This document shows positions 1 to 15,119 of a DNA stretch of 64,000 bases, one piece after another. Position numbers and translations under genes: made by a program. Origin of the DNA: Aspidapion aeneum (taxonomy: Eukaryota; Arthropoda; Insecta; Coleoptera; Brentidae); the NCBI GenBank assembly GCA_963576565.1, contig OY755039.1, positions 130,155,140-130,219,139 of the forward strand, written 5' to 3'. Positions within the stretch are counted from its first letter, which is position 1; each line of letters starts with the position of its first letter. The notes below the pieces were generated by a model that was not told where the DNA came from, made no database searches, and saw only the letters and a program-made list of their open reading frames with translations.

Positions 1-5300
<5,300 letters not shown>

Positions 5301-5653
5301 TTAAAATTTGAAATAATTTGAAACAATCTGAAAAAATTTGACGCCTCAAATTTTACCCCTAAATCATGGCAACATCGTAAATTTCAGTTTATTATACAGC
5401 GTCTAAAACCGAAAAATGAGGAAAAATATAATCTAAAACCTACCTTTAAACCCGATTCCTGATAATTCAATATTTTTCCGGGATTGTTGATGATGCACAG
5501 GTTCTTAAAAAATTGTATTTTTCCGGAAAAAAACAATAACAAAACCATGAGACGTTTTTCTGACTTCGTTAAAGTTGGATTCAAATAACATGCAAAGCGA
5601 ACCAAAACACAGCCTTCGTAACTACGAAGGCTGCGACCAAAGCGAATGGCTAA
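5301..5653. other. Unassigned AT-rich spacer
   Basis: No credible coding sequence. The only structure is the perfect hairpin at 5610-5633, listed separately. Confidence 0.5.
5610..5633. repeat. Perfect 11-bp-stem hairpin
   Basis: CAGCCTTCGTA, two spacer bases, then its exact reverse complement TACGAAGGCTG. It lies about 20 bp outside the left end of the 4-kb foldback element. A smaller stem-loop (ggctccct...agggagc) lies just outside the right end near 9693. The hairpin may be an insertion-site feature or a separate mini-element. Confidence 0.7.
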
Positions 5654-5953
5654 GTACAGCCGACCACAAAATCAAACGTATTATTATGTTAACGAAATCA
5701 AATGAATCTTAGGAAAAAAAATATTAGGCTTGATAAGTTATGATATGAAAAAAAAAATAATACCCGGATTTATTGCAACCCGTGGCCCAAAAAATAACCT
5801 TTGAATATATAAATATCAAACTTGTTGTATTATTATTATCATATAATTAAAAATAATGTTTGTCTAATATTTCTTATCAGGTATGAGAAGAGAAAGAAAA
5901 AAAGTCTGCCAAACCCAGGTTATAAAGGTTAAGTTCAGGTCTGCTACAGGGTG

Positions 5954-6560
5954 ACCTTAAAATTTATTATAGATTTGTTTAGAAATTCTAGTTCTCTACT
6001 TAACAATAAAAAGTTGAAAATAGCCCAAAAAGTTAAACTATGTATTAACGGATTATTTCAAATTTAGGTTCAGGGGGTGAGTTACAGGGTGATATCAAAA
6101 ATAGTTGTACAATTTACATTCTTAAAAACAACTTTGTCAGGAGTTTTACTTAGCAAACAAGAGTTAGAAATACCTTAAAAAATCATATCACTAACATATT
6201 GTATTACCTTTAGAGACAGCAAGTTAGCTACTGGGTGATATCGAAATTATTAGTGTATTTTTCTAAAAATCACATTTTTAGAAAACAATGTTGTCAAGAG
6301 CTTTCGTTATCAGAAAATGCTTAGGAACACGTTAAAAAATCATGACATTAACTGACTATTACCTTTAGGTCCTTGGAGTAAGGTACAGGGTGATATCAAA
6401 ATTAGTAAAACACTTTTGTAAAAATCACAATTTCAAAAATCAACTTTATCAGGAGTCTTGGTGAGCAAAAAATAGTTAGGAATTGTAAACAAACCATACT
6501 ATTCACTAACTGCGTTACATTTAGGTCCAGTAGGTAAGATACTAGTAGTAAATTTTTTTA
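5954..6560 (+). repeat. Left-arm tandem repeat of F1, units of about 150 bp
   Basis: The anchor 'gatatc' of the 'cagggtgatatc' motif recurs at about 6091, 6237 and 6392, with a related 'cagggtgacc' near 5948. Each unit has an AT-rich stretch, 'aaatcacatttttaaaaa', a 'gtcagga' segment and a closing 'tttaggt'. Units are diverged. Confidence 0.75.
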
Positions 6561-6659
6561 TAAATCATATTTTTAAAAATAACTTTTGGCCTCACCTTAC
6601 TGTTTACAAACCAAGAACATATAAGTTAGGGTTTCTTGAGCGATCTATTAAAAGAATAT

Positions 6660-7480
6660 TACGTTAATTACTTTTCCGCACAATTTTACTTTTTCGCATC
6701 ATTTTTACTTTCCTCACGATTTTTTTCCGCACGTCCAAATTGCAAGAACCTTTCCGTCCACAATCGTTTTCAAATGAAAACCCGTCCTCCTACACACAAG
6801 TTTCATTTTCAAGAAGTGCTGCTGAACCGATGCTACCAGAAGCACCGAATGAAGAATCCTGTAATGTGTTACAGCCTGTACAGACCAATATACCTTCCTC
6901 CATTCACTACAGTAGTAATTCTAAGCAGCAAACTGATCAAGGCATTTCTGTAGTGGGCCAAACACCAACCAATCAACAAACAGAAAGTTCACTTTCAATT
7001 TCAATATCTACCATCGTTAACTTTTTCGTTATTGTTAATTAAATGTTCTTTACATAAAGTTTCTTTTTAATATATCATAATAAAAAAATCCTGTTTTATT
7101 ATTTTTCCGTGCATAAAAAAAATCAAGTAAAAATAAAAGTTAAAAAAACGTACGGAAAAGTAACTTTTCCGCACTAGTGCTGAAAAATTTCTTTTTCGCA
7201 CGATTTTTGTTTTGTTAAAAATGAAGATATTTAGGACTCATTAAATGATTTATGTAACAATTCTATCTTACGTATCATTTTCTAGCATTATTATAAAATC
7301 TTTGCGAATTAAAACATGTTTTTTGATAAAGAAGATGGACAAAAACACTCGTAGGAAAAATATTGTACCTAATTCTTGCGGAAACTATCTTTTCCATCCT
7401 TGACGGCTTGCCCGAACTCCGCTCCGCGTCGTTTGTGCAACTGCCGTCACGTGCGGAAAAGTACCTCTTTCCGCACTTGT
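6660..7480. repeat. Cluster of CCGCAC motifs in both orientations
   Basis: Variants of 'ttttccgcac' recur near 6673, 6690, 6722, 7106 and 7155-7200, with the inverse 'gtgcggaaaagta' near 7451. Around 7155-7180 and 7450-7478 the motif forms imperfect palindromes. They bracket the small ORF at 6740-7042. They could be binding sites or ends of small insertions; the sequence does not decide. Confidence 0.55.
6740..7042 (+). pseudogene. Possible captured coding fragment, unknown protein, about 100 codons
   Basis: An open frame whose base composition is richer in G+C than the surrounding arms. Its translation is Ser/Gln/Asn/Pro-rich and has no recognisable domain or membrane segment. No clear start context is visible, and it may be a 3' exon preceded by an acceptor-like 'attgcaag' near 6743. 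It sits inside foldback F1 and is flanked by CCGCAC motifs, so it may be all that remains of an internal or captured gene. It could also be a chance ORF. Confidence 0.3.
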
Positions 7481-7563
7481 TAGGTAAATAACTATTGTAC
7501 AAACAATTAAAAGCCTAAGCGATACAAAAAAATATTTATGTAAAAGATATTTAAAATTTAAAG

Positions 7564-7680
7564 GTAAAAGACCTTAAGTGGGATGAAACTACTGCTTTTG
7601 TTGATTTGGAGTTTTCAGTAAAAATAGCTAAAGAAGTAAAGAAATATATCCCTTTATCAGACAACCAAATAGCTATGTAG
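7564..7680 (+). pseudogene. Possible coding remnant, 38 codons
   Basis: A frame reading VKDLKWDETTAFVDLEF and continuing with a lysine-rich, helix-like segment to a TAG at 7678-7680. The residue mix is protein-like, in contrast to the AT-rich shadows elsewhere in this element. No start codon or family is recognised. Low confidence. Confidence 0.2.
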
Positions 7681-7829
7681 CGGTACATGTATTAACAGAT
7701 TTTTTGAAAGAAATGCAAAATGTTGAGTCGCTTCACTTTGGAAGAAGTCTATATACAAGTAATTAAATAAAACTAAGAACGACGTACGGGACAAAAATAT
7801 TTCTGTGCAGGTTGTTGTTTGTCAATGTA

Positions 7830-8690
7830 ATTAAATGTAATATTTATTATGTGTATTTGTACATTTTTATATTGAGCAAGCTTAATAATTATAAGGGTTT
7901 GATTTGGCTCGGTTTGGTTATGTTAAATAGATAACTTGGGTGTCAAATTGTTGCCTAAAAAACATGCAAATTTGTGAAATAACAACGAAGACAGTTTCTT
8001 CCTGTAAATAAATGTGCAGATTTTTATATTTATCGTGTATGTTTGTCAATGTTTGCATTAGGCAAGCCTAGTGAAGGCTTTCGTTTTGTTACATTAAATA
8101 TATATTTTAGGGCCAAGATTCTAAAATATCTTGTAAATTTGTTAATCAACAAATCAAACAAATGTAAAATATTTGTAAAAAAATTTTGATTTACTATTTG
8201 TATTTGTTAATTTTTATATTGACCAACTGGTTCGGTTTGATTCTATTAATTGTATATTTTGGATGAAAAATTTTTGTCAAATAAGCATGTAAATTTGTGA
8301 ATTAACAACGAAGGCAGGCAGGTTTTTCTGTAAATAATTATTGTACATTTTTATATTGACCAACCTTATTTATATGGGTTTGGTTCGGTTTGGTTATACT
8401 TGATATGTATTATAAAGCCATGATTTTTTCAAACTAACTTGTGAATTTGTAAAAGAACAACGAACCAAGATGTTGTTACGTAAATAAATGTAGGGATTTT
8501 TGGATTTCTCATGTGTATTTGTAAACTTTTATTTTGACCAAGGTTAGTTAGGGGCTTAAGTTGATTTGGTTATATTAACTAATAAGTTTTAATGTCAAAA
8601 TTTTATCATATTAACTTGTAAATTTGTCAAATAAATAGTAAAAGTTTTTCACGTAAATATATGTAAATATTTTTGGATTTATTTATTCAT
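7830..8690 (+). repeat. Degenerate tandem array, units of about 155-185 bp
   Basis: Successive units open with 'gtaaataaatgt'-like sequence near 8007, 8325, 8481 and 8656. They share 'atatttttatattgaccaa', 'ggtttggttcggtttggtt' and 'acttgtaaatttgt'. This is a different family from the F1 arms and fills the right half of the element's interior. Confidence 0.7.
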
Positions 8691-9490
8691 TTCACCCTGT
8701 AGCTCACCTCCCTTGTTTTTTAAAAATGTGATTTTTCAAAATCTTTACTGCTATTTAGATATCACCCTCCAGCTTACCTACTGGAAGTAAATGAAATTTA
8801 GTAAGTGGTATGATTGCTTAACGTGTTCCTAACTATTTTTTGCTAACAAACGCTCCTGACAACGTTGATTTTTAAAAACGTGATTTTTACGAAATTTTAT
8901 TACTAATTTCGATATCACCCTGTACCTCATTTCCTGGACCTAACGGTGATACAGTCAGTTAATGGTATGATTGTTTAACGTATTCCTAACTATACTTTGC
9001 TAACAAAAGCTTCGGACAACCTTGCTTTTTAAAAATGTGATTTTTAGAAAATTTACACACACTAATAATTTCTATATCACCATGTAGCTCAATTCCTGGA
9101 CCTGAAGGTGATAAAATCTGATAATGGTATGATTGTGTAACGTGTTTCAAATAATTTTTTGCTAACGAAAGCTCTTGACAACATTGTTTTTTAAAAATTT
9201 GTTTTTTAGAAAATTACGCTTCTAATTTCGATATCACCCTGTAGGTCTCTCACGTCCTGGATCTAAAAATAATACAATAAGTTCATGATACATATTTTAA
9301 TGTATTTCTTACTCTTATTTGCTAACTAAAACTCCTGACAGAGTTGTTTTTTAAAAATGTGATTTTAATTAAGATTTACTACTATTTTCGATATCACCCT
9401 GTAACTCACCTCCTGGACCAAAATTTGATCTAATCCGTAAATAGTAGTTTTTTAGGGCTATTTTCAACTTTTTATTGCTAAGTAGAAAAT
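8690..9490 (-). repeat. Right-arm tandem repeat of F1, units of about 155 bp
   Basis: The anchor 'gatatcaccct' recurs at about 8758, 8911, 9069 (diverged), 9230 and 9390, in inverted orientation to the left arm. Units carry 'taaaaatgtgatttt' and 'gctcctgaca', the complements of left-arm landmarks. Confidence 0.75.
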
Positions 9491-9921
9491 TAGAATTTTT
9501 TAACAAATCTATAATATTAGGCACACAAGAAATTTTACATAATTATACAAACAATATTTTTAATTATACGAATTTATAGAAAGTTTGAAATTTATGTTTT
9601 AAAGGTTTGTTTCTTGGGTCCCGTTCATTTTATTCATATTATGAACCTATTTTCAGGTCGGCTGTACGCAGTTCCCTGCCTATATGTGTGGCTCCCTCTA
9701 GGGAGCGTGTCGCAAACTTAAGTTTTCCTTGCACAAAGTGACCACGTGGTCGTGGCACCCCTGAAAAATTCCGCCTTCGACTTATTTTCGTCAGATGGAG
9801 ACTGTGGCGACTATTCTTAGGGTCACTGCATCCTGAAAGCCTGGCATCTTCCAACGAGCGGATAGTTCACAACTTGCATTCCATTTGCTATTGGTTGACA
9901 TAGTCAGGCGGGATTTTTTAA

Positions 9922-10122
9922 ATTAAAACTCTCCTGTCCTCGTTTTGGGGGGTTGAAATCGGTGTTAAACCAAACTGAAACAAAACCTAACCGTGGTCAA
10001 TTGATGGGAAACGTATCCTGACCGGGGCGTATCTGGACAGGTTAGGATACGTTGTCGAATAATTTATCAGGGTTAGGTTAACACCGATTTCGACAGGAAA
10101 ACAGGATAGGGAAGCTAATTAA
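9922..10122. mobile_element. Palindromic MITE, copy A, about 200 bp
   Basis: The ends are inverted: 'ggttgaaatcggtgtta' near 9951 and 'taacaccgatttcgac' near 10079. The centre has 'gtcaattgatgggaaacgta' and 'ggttaggatacgtt'. A second copy with the same ends and centre lies at 12537-12722. Confidence 0.7.
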
Positions 10123-10313
10123 AAAAAAATATAATATGTTTTTAAAAAACAATAAAAAAAAACTCATCGGCATATGCATAGATTTAGTTAAATTCAATAG
10201 GTATGTACTACACAAACCACTACTCTTTTTAGTCACTTACAACTAGTATATATTCGTATTTTACGCCGAAAGCTGTAAACATAAAGTTTGTTAAATGCTT
10301 GACTGGTGGCACC

Positions 10314-10653
10314 CAGCGGCGTAGCGTGCCCGAAAGGGCGGTGGGGGCGACAGCTAAAAAGGGCGCCTCTGAAAACTGATGAAAAATCTTACGGCAAAAA
10401 AAAAATAACCGCGCCGTAGAAATTTGAACCGCGCCGTCTCCAAAAAAAAAAAAAAAGGTCATCATATGTCAGGGGGCGACCGATAAGTCACAAGGGCGCG
10501 TCTGACGAAATCTTGCAACTAAAAACACCAAAAAACACAAAAAAGGTCATCATGTATGAGGGGGCGGCCGATACGACACAAGGGCGCCACTACCCTCGGG
10601 GCGGGGGGGGCGACGAACCCCCCGCGCCCCCCCCCCCCCACGCTACGCCGCTG
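10314..10653. mobile_element. hAT-type MITE, 340 bp, with perfect 8-bp target duplication
   Basis: The terminal inverted repeats are 15 bp and perfect (CAGCGGCGTAGCGTG at 10314, complement ending at 10653). Immediate flanks are GTGGCACC at 10306-10313 and GTGGCACC at 10654-10661. An 8-bp duplication plus CAG...CTG ends beginning CAGNGGCGTA are standard hAT features. The interior is GC-rich with direct repeats of 'ggtcatcat' and 'acacaagggcg'. It has no coding capacity and depends on a transposase encoded elsewhere. Confidence 0.9.
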
Positions 10654-10935
10654 GTGGCACCATCTCTTAATATAATATAATAATAATCTTAAACGGCAAC
10701 GTTCAACATTAAAAAGTCAGCTGACTATTTCGACCAATAGCAAACGGAATGCAAGTTGTGAACTAGCCGCTCTCCCAGGGGTAGCGACACCAAACATAAC
10801 CTCATTTACGAAAAACTCAAATCTGACACTGTCAGGAGCATAGCTTTTTTTATGTTTAAAAAAATTAAATGGTTTACAAATGTTACGTAAAGAACTGTCC
10901 GTCACATCCGGTATATAAATTTTACTGTCCAAATA

Positions 10936-11594
10936 AACAAACCTAAAAAAACTAAGTTTTTTATGATTTCAAATTTATTAGGACCCTGTGTTAGGACCCA
11001 CACAGCGAAGGAAACCAAAAATATAGTTTGCATGTTTTATATATATTCTAAAATATAGAAAACTATTATGTTGGGTTTTGTATTATTTAATAAATGTTTT
11101 ATGCTCTCTACGGAATAAAGGTGTACGTTTAATCCCTTTTTTCATGGGCTAAGGTAGTATTTCTTGTCCCCAGTGATTGAAAGTAATTTCTTTAAAACCA
11201 TAAAGGCAAAATATAGGTTTTTGGATTATTTTATTTTATCATAATACAAAAAACAAAAAGGAATATATACACGATACCGATTATTTTGTTCCAGCTTGCC
11301 GTAAGCTTACTTTACTTTGCCGATGGCTTGGTTCGTTTTGATCGTTATTGTGTCCTTAGGCATAGAATATTGCTTCCATATAAACGAAGCATTTAACTTT
11401 CTAGACTTCTCCAGGCTGTAAACCAGGAAACTGTGAAATTTTCGAAATTCTGTTTATTGCATCATTTCCATGCCCATCTCAAAGTAAGAATATGCTTTAT
11501 TTTCCATCTTCGAGAAATGTAATTCGAACTTTTTCTCGAGTAAACTTAATTAGTTTGTTATGAAATAAATAATATTTTTCCACATTGTTTGTTA
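10936..11594. other. Unassigned AT-rich sequence
   Basis: No coding frame, repeat or known motif is convincing here. Confidence 0.5.
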
Positions 11595-11648
11595 TAAGGT
11601 CACTCATCGTCAAGCAAGCTTTACCTTGCTTGACGATGAGTGACCTTT
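11595..11648. mobile_element. 54-bp palindromic mini-insertion with 8-bp direct-repeat flanks
   Basis: A 22-bp perfect stem (aaggtcactcatcgtcaagc... at 11596-11617, complement at 11626-11647) closes an 8-base loop. Flanks are GTTTGTTA at 11587-11594 and at 11649-11656. A sibling at 24080-24128 has the same arms and a different 8-bp duplication. The pattern suggests a hAT-like mobile hairpin near the minimum possible size. Confidence 0.75.
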
Positions 11649-11656
11649 GTTTGTTA

Positions 11657-12204
11657 GCATCTGACTGACTTTTGTTTAATGTAATGCCATGACAACTATC
11701 ACTGCCCACTGTTTTTTTATATACTTGACATGCTAAAACTACAGAACGGTAAGTGGTTTAATACCTATTTATTTAGTTTATGATTATTATTATTTTTAGT
11801 ATATAAAAATAAACCTTGGCATTAAAGTCCCTTTTAGTCACTTAGCAAATTATAGCCCTTCTTCCGGTCGAACATGAAAATTCCCGCCGTGGTATTAAAA
11901 GTAAACACTGCACGCTCCAGGTTTATAATATACCTACTATTATTTTTATTATTGTTCAAAAAAAAGCGGGCGGCGAAGAAAAGGTCGAAAATAAAAAAGT
12001 CGAAAATACAAAAGTTCGAAAGTACAAAAGGTCGAAAATACAAAAGATTGAAAAACAAAAGGTTCAAACAAAGATCGAAAGTAGCTACACTGTAATGATT
12101 GCAAAACAAAGTAGAATTAAGAGACACACAGGTACACACACACACTCATAGAAAAGTTTTAAAAAAATCAACATCCAATAAAAACTCAAGGTAGCAACAC
12201 GACG
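11657..12204 (+). repeat. Spacer with short minisatellite at about 11990-12080
   Basis: Between 11990 and 12080 a 12-16-base A-rich unit of the type 'ggtcgaaaatacaaaa' repeats about six times with drift. Open frames across it on both strands are by-products of this repeat. The rest is unassigned. Confidence 0.6.
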
Positions 12205-13128
12205 GGTCGCAGAACTTTGTTCGAAAACATTTTCTTCGAACGGAAATTTTTATGAAAACCATTTCTTCTAATGAAAATTTGTTTGAAAACATTTTTTTTA
12301 AACGGAAATTTATTCGAACACCATTTCTTTGAACGGAAATTTGTTCGTAAGTAATAGTTGTTCAAAAACATTTTCTTCGAATAGAAATCATTTTCTTCGA
12401 AAGCAAGTTTTTCGATAAAAGACGCTCTAGACCTGGATTTCCAAACCTAACACAATTCATATAGTTTGACTACGGCAAGGTCTTTTTAACATATTTTTTC
12501 AAAAAAACCCTGACTTCTTTCCCGGGATCGTAAACATTCTGAAAATTTGTCTACTTTCCTCCTTTTGGAAGGTCGAAATTGGTATTTTCCTAAACTTTGT
12601 CAATTGATCGCAAACGTATCCGAACCGGTCCAGATACCTCCTGATATGCTCAATTAAGAAAGGTTAGACTAACACCGATTTCAACCTTCCAAAATGAGGA
12701 CCGGAAAGCTAATTTAGGGAAATCATTTTTCGACAATAGGTCTCGGTTGGTTCGGTTTGGTTTCACACCCTCTAGGATCCCGGGAAAGAAGTCAGGGAAG
12801 TTTTTATTTCCAAAAATTGTTAGAAAAAAACCCCATTAGTCGAACTATATGAGTTGTGTTAAGTTTGGCAAGCCAGGTCAAATTTTTTTTTCGAAAAATT
12901 TGTTTTCGAAAAAATGTTTTTGAACAAATTTTCATTTTAAAAAAATATTTTCGAACAAATTTCCGTTCAAAGAAAATGTTTTCGAACACATTTCTGTTCG
13001 AAGAAAATGATTTCGAAAAATTTCTGTTTGAAGAAAACGTTTTCGAACAATCTTTTGTTCGAAGAATATGTTTTAGAACAATTTTTGGTTTAAAGAAAAT
13101 GATTTTCGAAGTTTATGCTTTCGAACAA
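12205..13128. mobile_element. Foldback element F2 with minisatellite arms, about 0.9 kb
   Basis: The left arm (12205-12400) is a roughly 38-bp minisatellite of 'ttcgaacggaaatt' and 'aaacattttctt' units. The right arm (12885-13128) is the same array inverted. Inside the arrays, 'cctaacacaattcatatag' (near 12448) pairs with 'ctatatgagttgtgtta' (near 12845), and 'gacttctttcccgggatc' (near 12513) with 'gatcccgggaaagaagtc' (near 12775). The centre is occupied by a MITE. Phe/Lys-rich open frames across the arrays are not genes. Confidence 0.75.
12537..12722. mobile_element. Palindromic MITE, copy B, nested in F2
   Basis: Same family as 9922-10122: ends 'cttttggaaggtcgaaat' and 'atttcaaccttccaaaa', centre 'gtcaattgatcgcaaacgta'. 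It has inserted near the centre of foldback F2. Confidence 0.7.
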
Positions 13129-13682
13129 TAATATTAAGATATTTATATGAAATGTACTATAAAAATATAAATAATTAAGCCGAACCTTACGAAAACTCGA
13201 ACTGTATTTGGGCATTTTTTGTCTTTTGATAAAATGTAAAATTCGGAATAAAAAGATACTAAAAAAAACCACAATACCAAAAACACCCAAAAAAAATGGG
13301 AAAAAACCTTGGAAAATAAATTAAACAGTGCGAAAAATAGCGTATAAACATCGTGATAAAATTTTCATTTTATCCCTTGATATATTATATACTATTAATA
13401 AACTTTTAACATAGAAATGTATTTCTGTCCTGTTTGTTTATTTATTACGTATTATTTTTATACAAAAACAGAAATAATATTTAAAAGAAAATAATTTTTA
13501 ACAATAATACCTACAATAAATATTCATAACCCAAAAACTCAAGGAACATATTTTTTATTTCTTAAGCTGTATAAAAACGAGTTCTTTTTAAGTTCTATTA
13601 AAACATTTTTCTTTTCTCAGACTGTATAAAAATGAGTATTTTTCACGAACGTCTATGGAATTTTGAGTACGGTTTTGACACT
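13129..13682. other. Unassigned AT-rich spacer
   Basis: The only repetition is a pair of about 58-bp units near 13563 and 13621 sharing 'ctgtataaaaa' and 'gagt'. No gene is supported. Confidence 0.5.
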
Positions 13683-13740
13683 CGTGTCGCTACCCCTGGG
13701 AGACGCTAGACTTCCAGGATGCAGTGACCCTAGTATTTCT
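13683..13740 (+). mobile_element. Short repeat fragment: uninterrupted version of the 9861-10778 insertion site
   Basis: It contains, adjacent to one another, the two flanking sequences that in reverse surround the 0.92-kb TIR element (gtgtcgctacccctgggag, then tccaggatgcagtgaccct). It therefore serves as an empty-site reference. Confidence 0.6.
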
Positions 13741-14478
13741 AATTACACTATCCAAAACCTTATGGGGCAGCCTTCGTTTAGTTTACGACAGAGACAATTT
13801 ATTATTTTCTCTCTGGTTTACGAAGCCTGTGTCATGGGCCGTCACTGAAGAACAGCAGTTTCTATATGGGAGGACCCCCCAGAATAAAAAACTATATACG
13901 TGCCTAGCTTTTTTTAAAAGTAAAAAAATAATAACCACTTCAATAATTTGACCAGTATCCCACTTGGTCAGATTTTTCTGGCAGATTTTAAAGAAATAAT
14001 TTGACATTCCCTTAAAAATCCGTTCAAATATAACGGTGGCAACAGCGTAGAGCTAATTTTGTAGCGACCCTTCCACGACATGCAGTTAGTCCCTCTTTGT
14101 TAATTTTACCGTGAAAAACAAAGAAAGAAAGTAAACTTAGCTGACCTCATAAAGAAAACGAATAGGACTCATAAATTTGAAAGAAATGTGACGAAATGTG
14201 ACGAAATTTGACATTTCAGTTTGTGTGGTTAATAGTGAATTTATTTACAATTTTTAAATTAAAAATTTTCAACAAATTACGGGTTTTTAATTAATAACAA
14301 ATATTATATCGTGACGCTACATCTATCAAAAAGTGGGAAATGGCCTTTTAGGTAAGTTTTTAAGTTTAAAAATTGCCTTTTAAACGAGAAATCTTAAGCG
14401 CCAGATTATGTCACATTTTGTCAAATTTCGCCAGATTTTTTGAAATGTAAAGAATTGACCCCTAAGTAACAAAAAATT
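13741..14478. other. Unassigned sequence
   Basis: Small open frames on both strands here lack protein-like composition. Repeated 'gtgacgaaatttgac'-type words near 14180-14220 and their rough complements near 14405-14440 hint at an old inverted-repeat element, too diverged to define. Confidence 0.4.
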
Positions 14479-14616
14479 GTGTGGTATCAAACAAAAGGTA
14501 ATTTAGTCTGGAGTTGAATGAGATATATTTCAGGTCTTAGTTTTATTAGCTCGCACGTACACTATAACTATAGTACCTAGTGTGAGCTTAGGGGCCCATA
14601 TATTGGCAGAGTATTT
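14479..14616 (+). mobile_element. Microsatellite-cored element, 3' fragment
   Basis: Matches only the last ~140 bp of the family: 'gtgtggtatcaaacaaaagg', the terminal hairpin built on 'acactataactatagtacc', then 'ggcagagtattt'. The 5' end and microsatellite are absent. Confidence 0.8.
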
Positions 14617-15119
14617 TATTTGTTGATTCATACCTTGTTGTGCGTGGCAAGAATGCAGCTTTTTTACTGATTGAAAAAAATTATTAAAACATGTACGCAA
14701 CACAAGAATCAAGGAGCATCTTTGATCGGTAAAATTTAGTTTTGTCCGCCATTGTGGATTTTGAGATGGCGGACAAAAAAATAACATTTAGTCAAAACTC
14801 TGATTAATTATCTACCAAGTCCAGTTTCTCACATTAAAATCGATGATAATATAGTTCAGAAGTTAAAATGAAAAAAAAATTGTCCAGTTTATTTTGGCCC
14901 AGCCGGTATATCTACGGTCAGTAGATCAGAAAATTAGTGACCTTATGCATATCACATTTAAGTAGCAGGGATTATGTACATTTGTCAAAAGTGTGATTTT
15001 GAGATAAAAAACTTAAAAAATTAAACTTAAGTTTTGTTATTAGAGATTGTTATGTATGTTTTCTTTTTCACAAAAGTATTCAATTGTTTCAATCAGCTTT
15101 TCTGATTATAGCCGCTTTT
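14617..15119. other. Unassigned sequence
   Basis: Holds 'ttttgtccgccattgtgga' and its near complement 'gagatggcggacaaaa' about 15 bp later (14740-14780), forming a short hairpin. No gene is seen. Confidence 0.4.

Larger units (their letters stand above)
5654..9667. mobile_element. Foldback element F1, about 4 kb, with tandem-repeat arms
   Basis: The outer ends are inverted copies (gtacagccgacc at 5654-5665, ggtcggctgtac at 9656-9667). Inward, the left arm (5740-6600) and right arm (8690-9640) are diverged reverse complements. Shared landmarks include 'aagttgaaaatagccc' near 6013 and 'gggctattttcaactt' near 9457, and 'cagggtgatatcaaa' on the left against 'gatatcaccctgta' on the right. The arms are themselves built of about 150-bp tandem units. 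This is the architecture of Foldback-type elements. No transposase is recognisable inside. Confidence 0.75.
9861..10778. mobile_element. TIR element, about 0.92 kb, inserted in an older repeat
   Basis: The ends are inverted repeats of about 50 bp, with 'agttcacaacttgcattcc' near 9869 and its complement 'ggaatgcaagttgtgaact' near 10745. Flanks 'tggaaga' and 'tgggaga' resemble a diverged 7-8-bp target duplication of the single site at 13702. No transposase is seen; the interior holds two smaller elements. Confidence 0.6.
9668..10935 (-). mobile_element. Repeat fragment carrying nested insertions
   Basis: 9805-9850 and 10765-10800 together match, in reverse, the short segment 13683-13740 (gtgtcgctacccctgggag and tccaggatgcagtgaccct). 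In the 13683 copy these two parts are adjacent. Here they are separated by about 0.9 kb, identifying 9861-10778 as a later insertion. The family itself is unidentified. Confidence 0.5.

Noticed and set aside
10229..10465. 78-codon minus-strand frame
   Set aside because: It crosses the end of a hAT MITE and begins in a homopolymer.
12804..13131. Phe/Lys/Asn-rich open frames on both strands
   Set aside because: They translate the inverted minisatellite arms of foldback F2.
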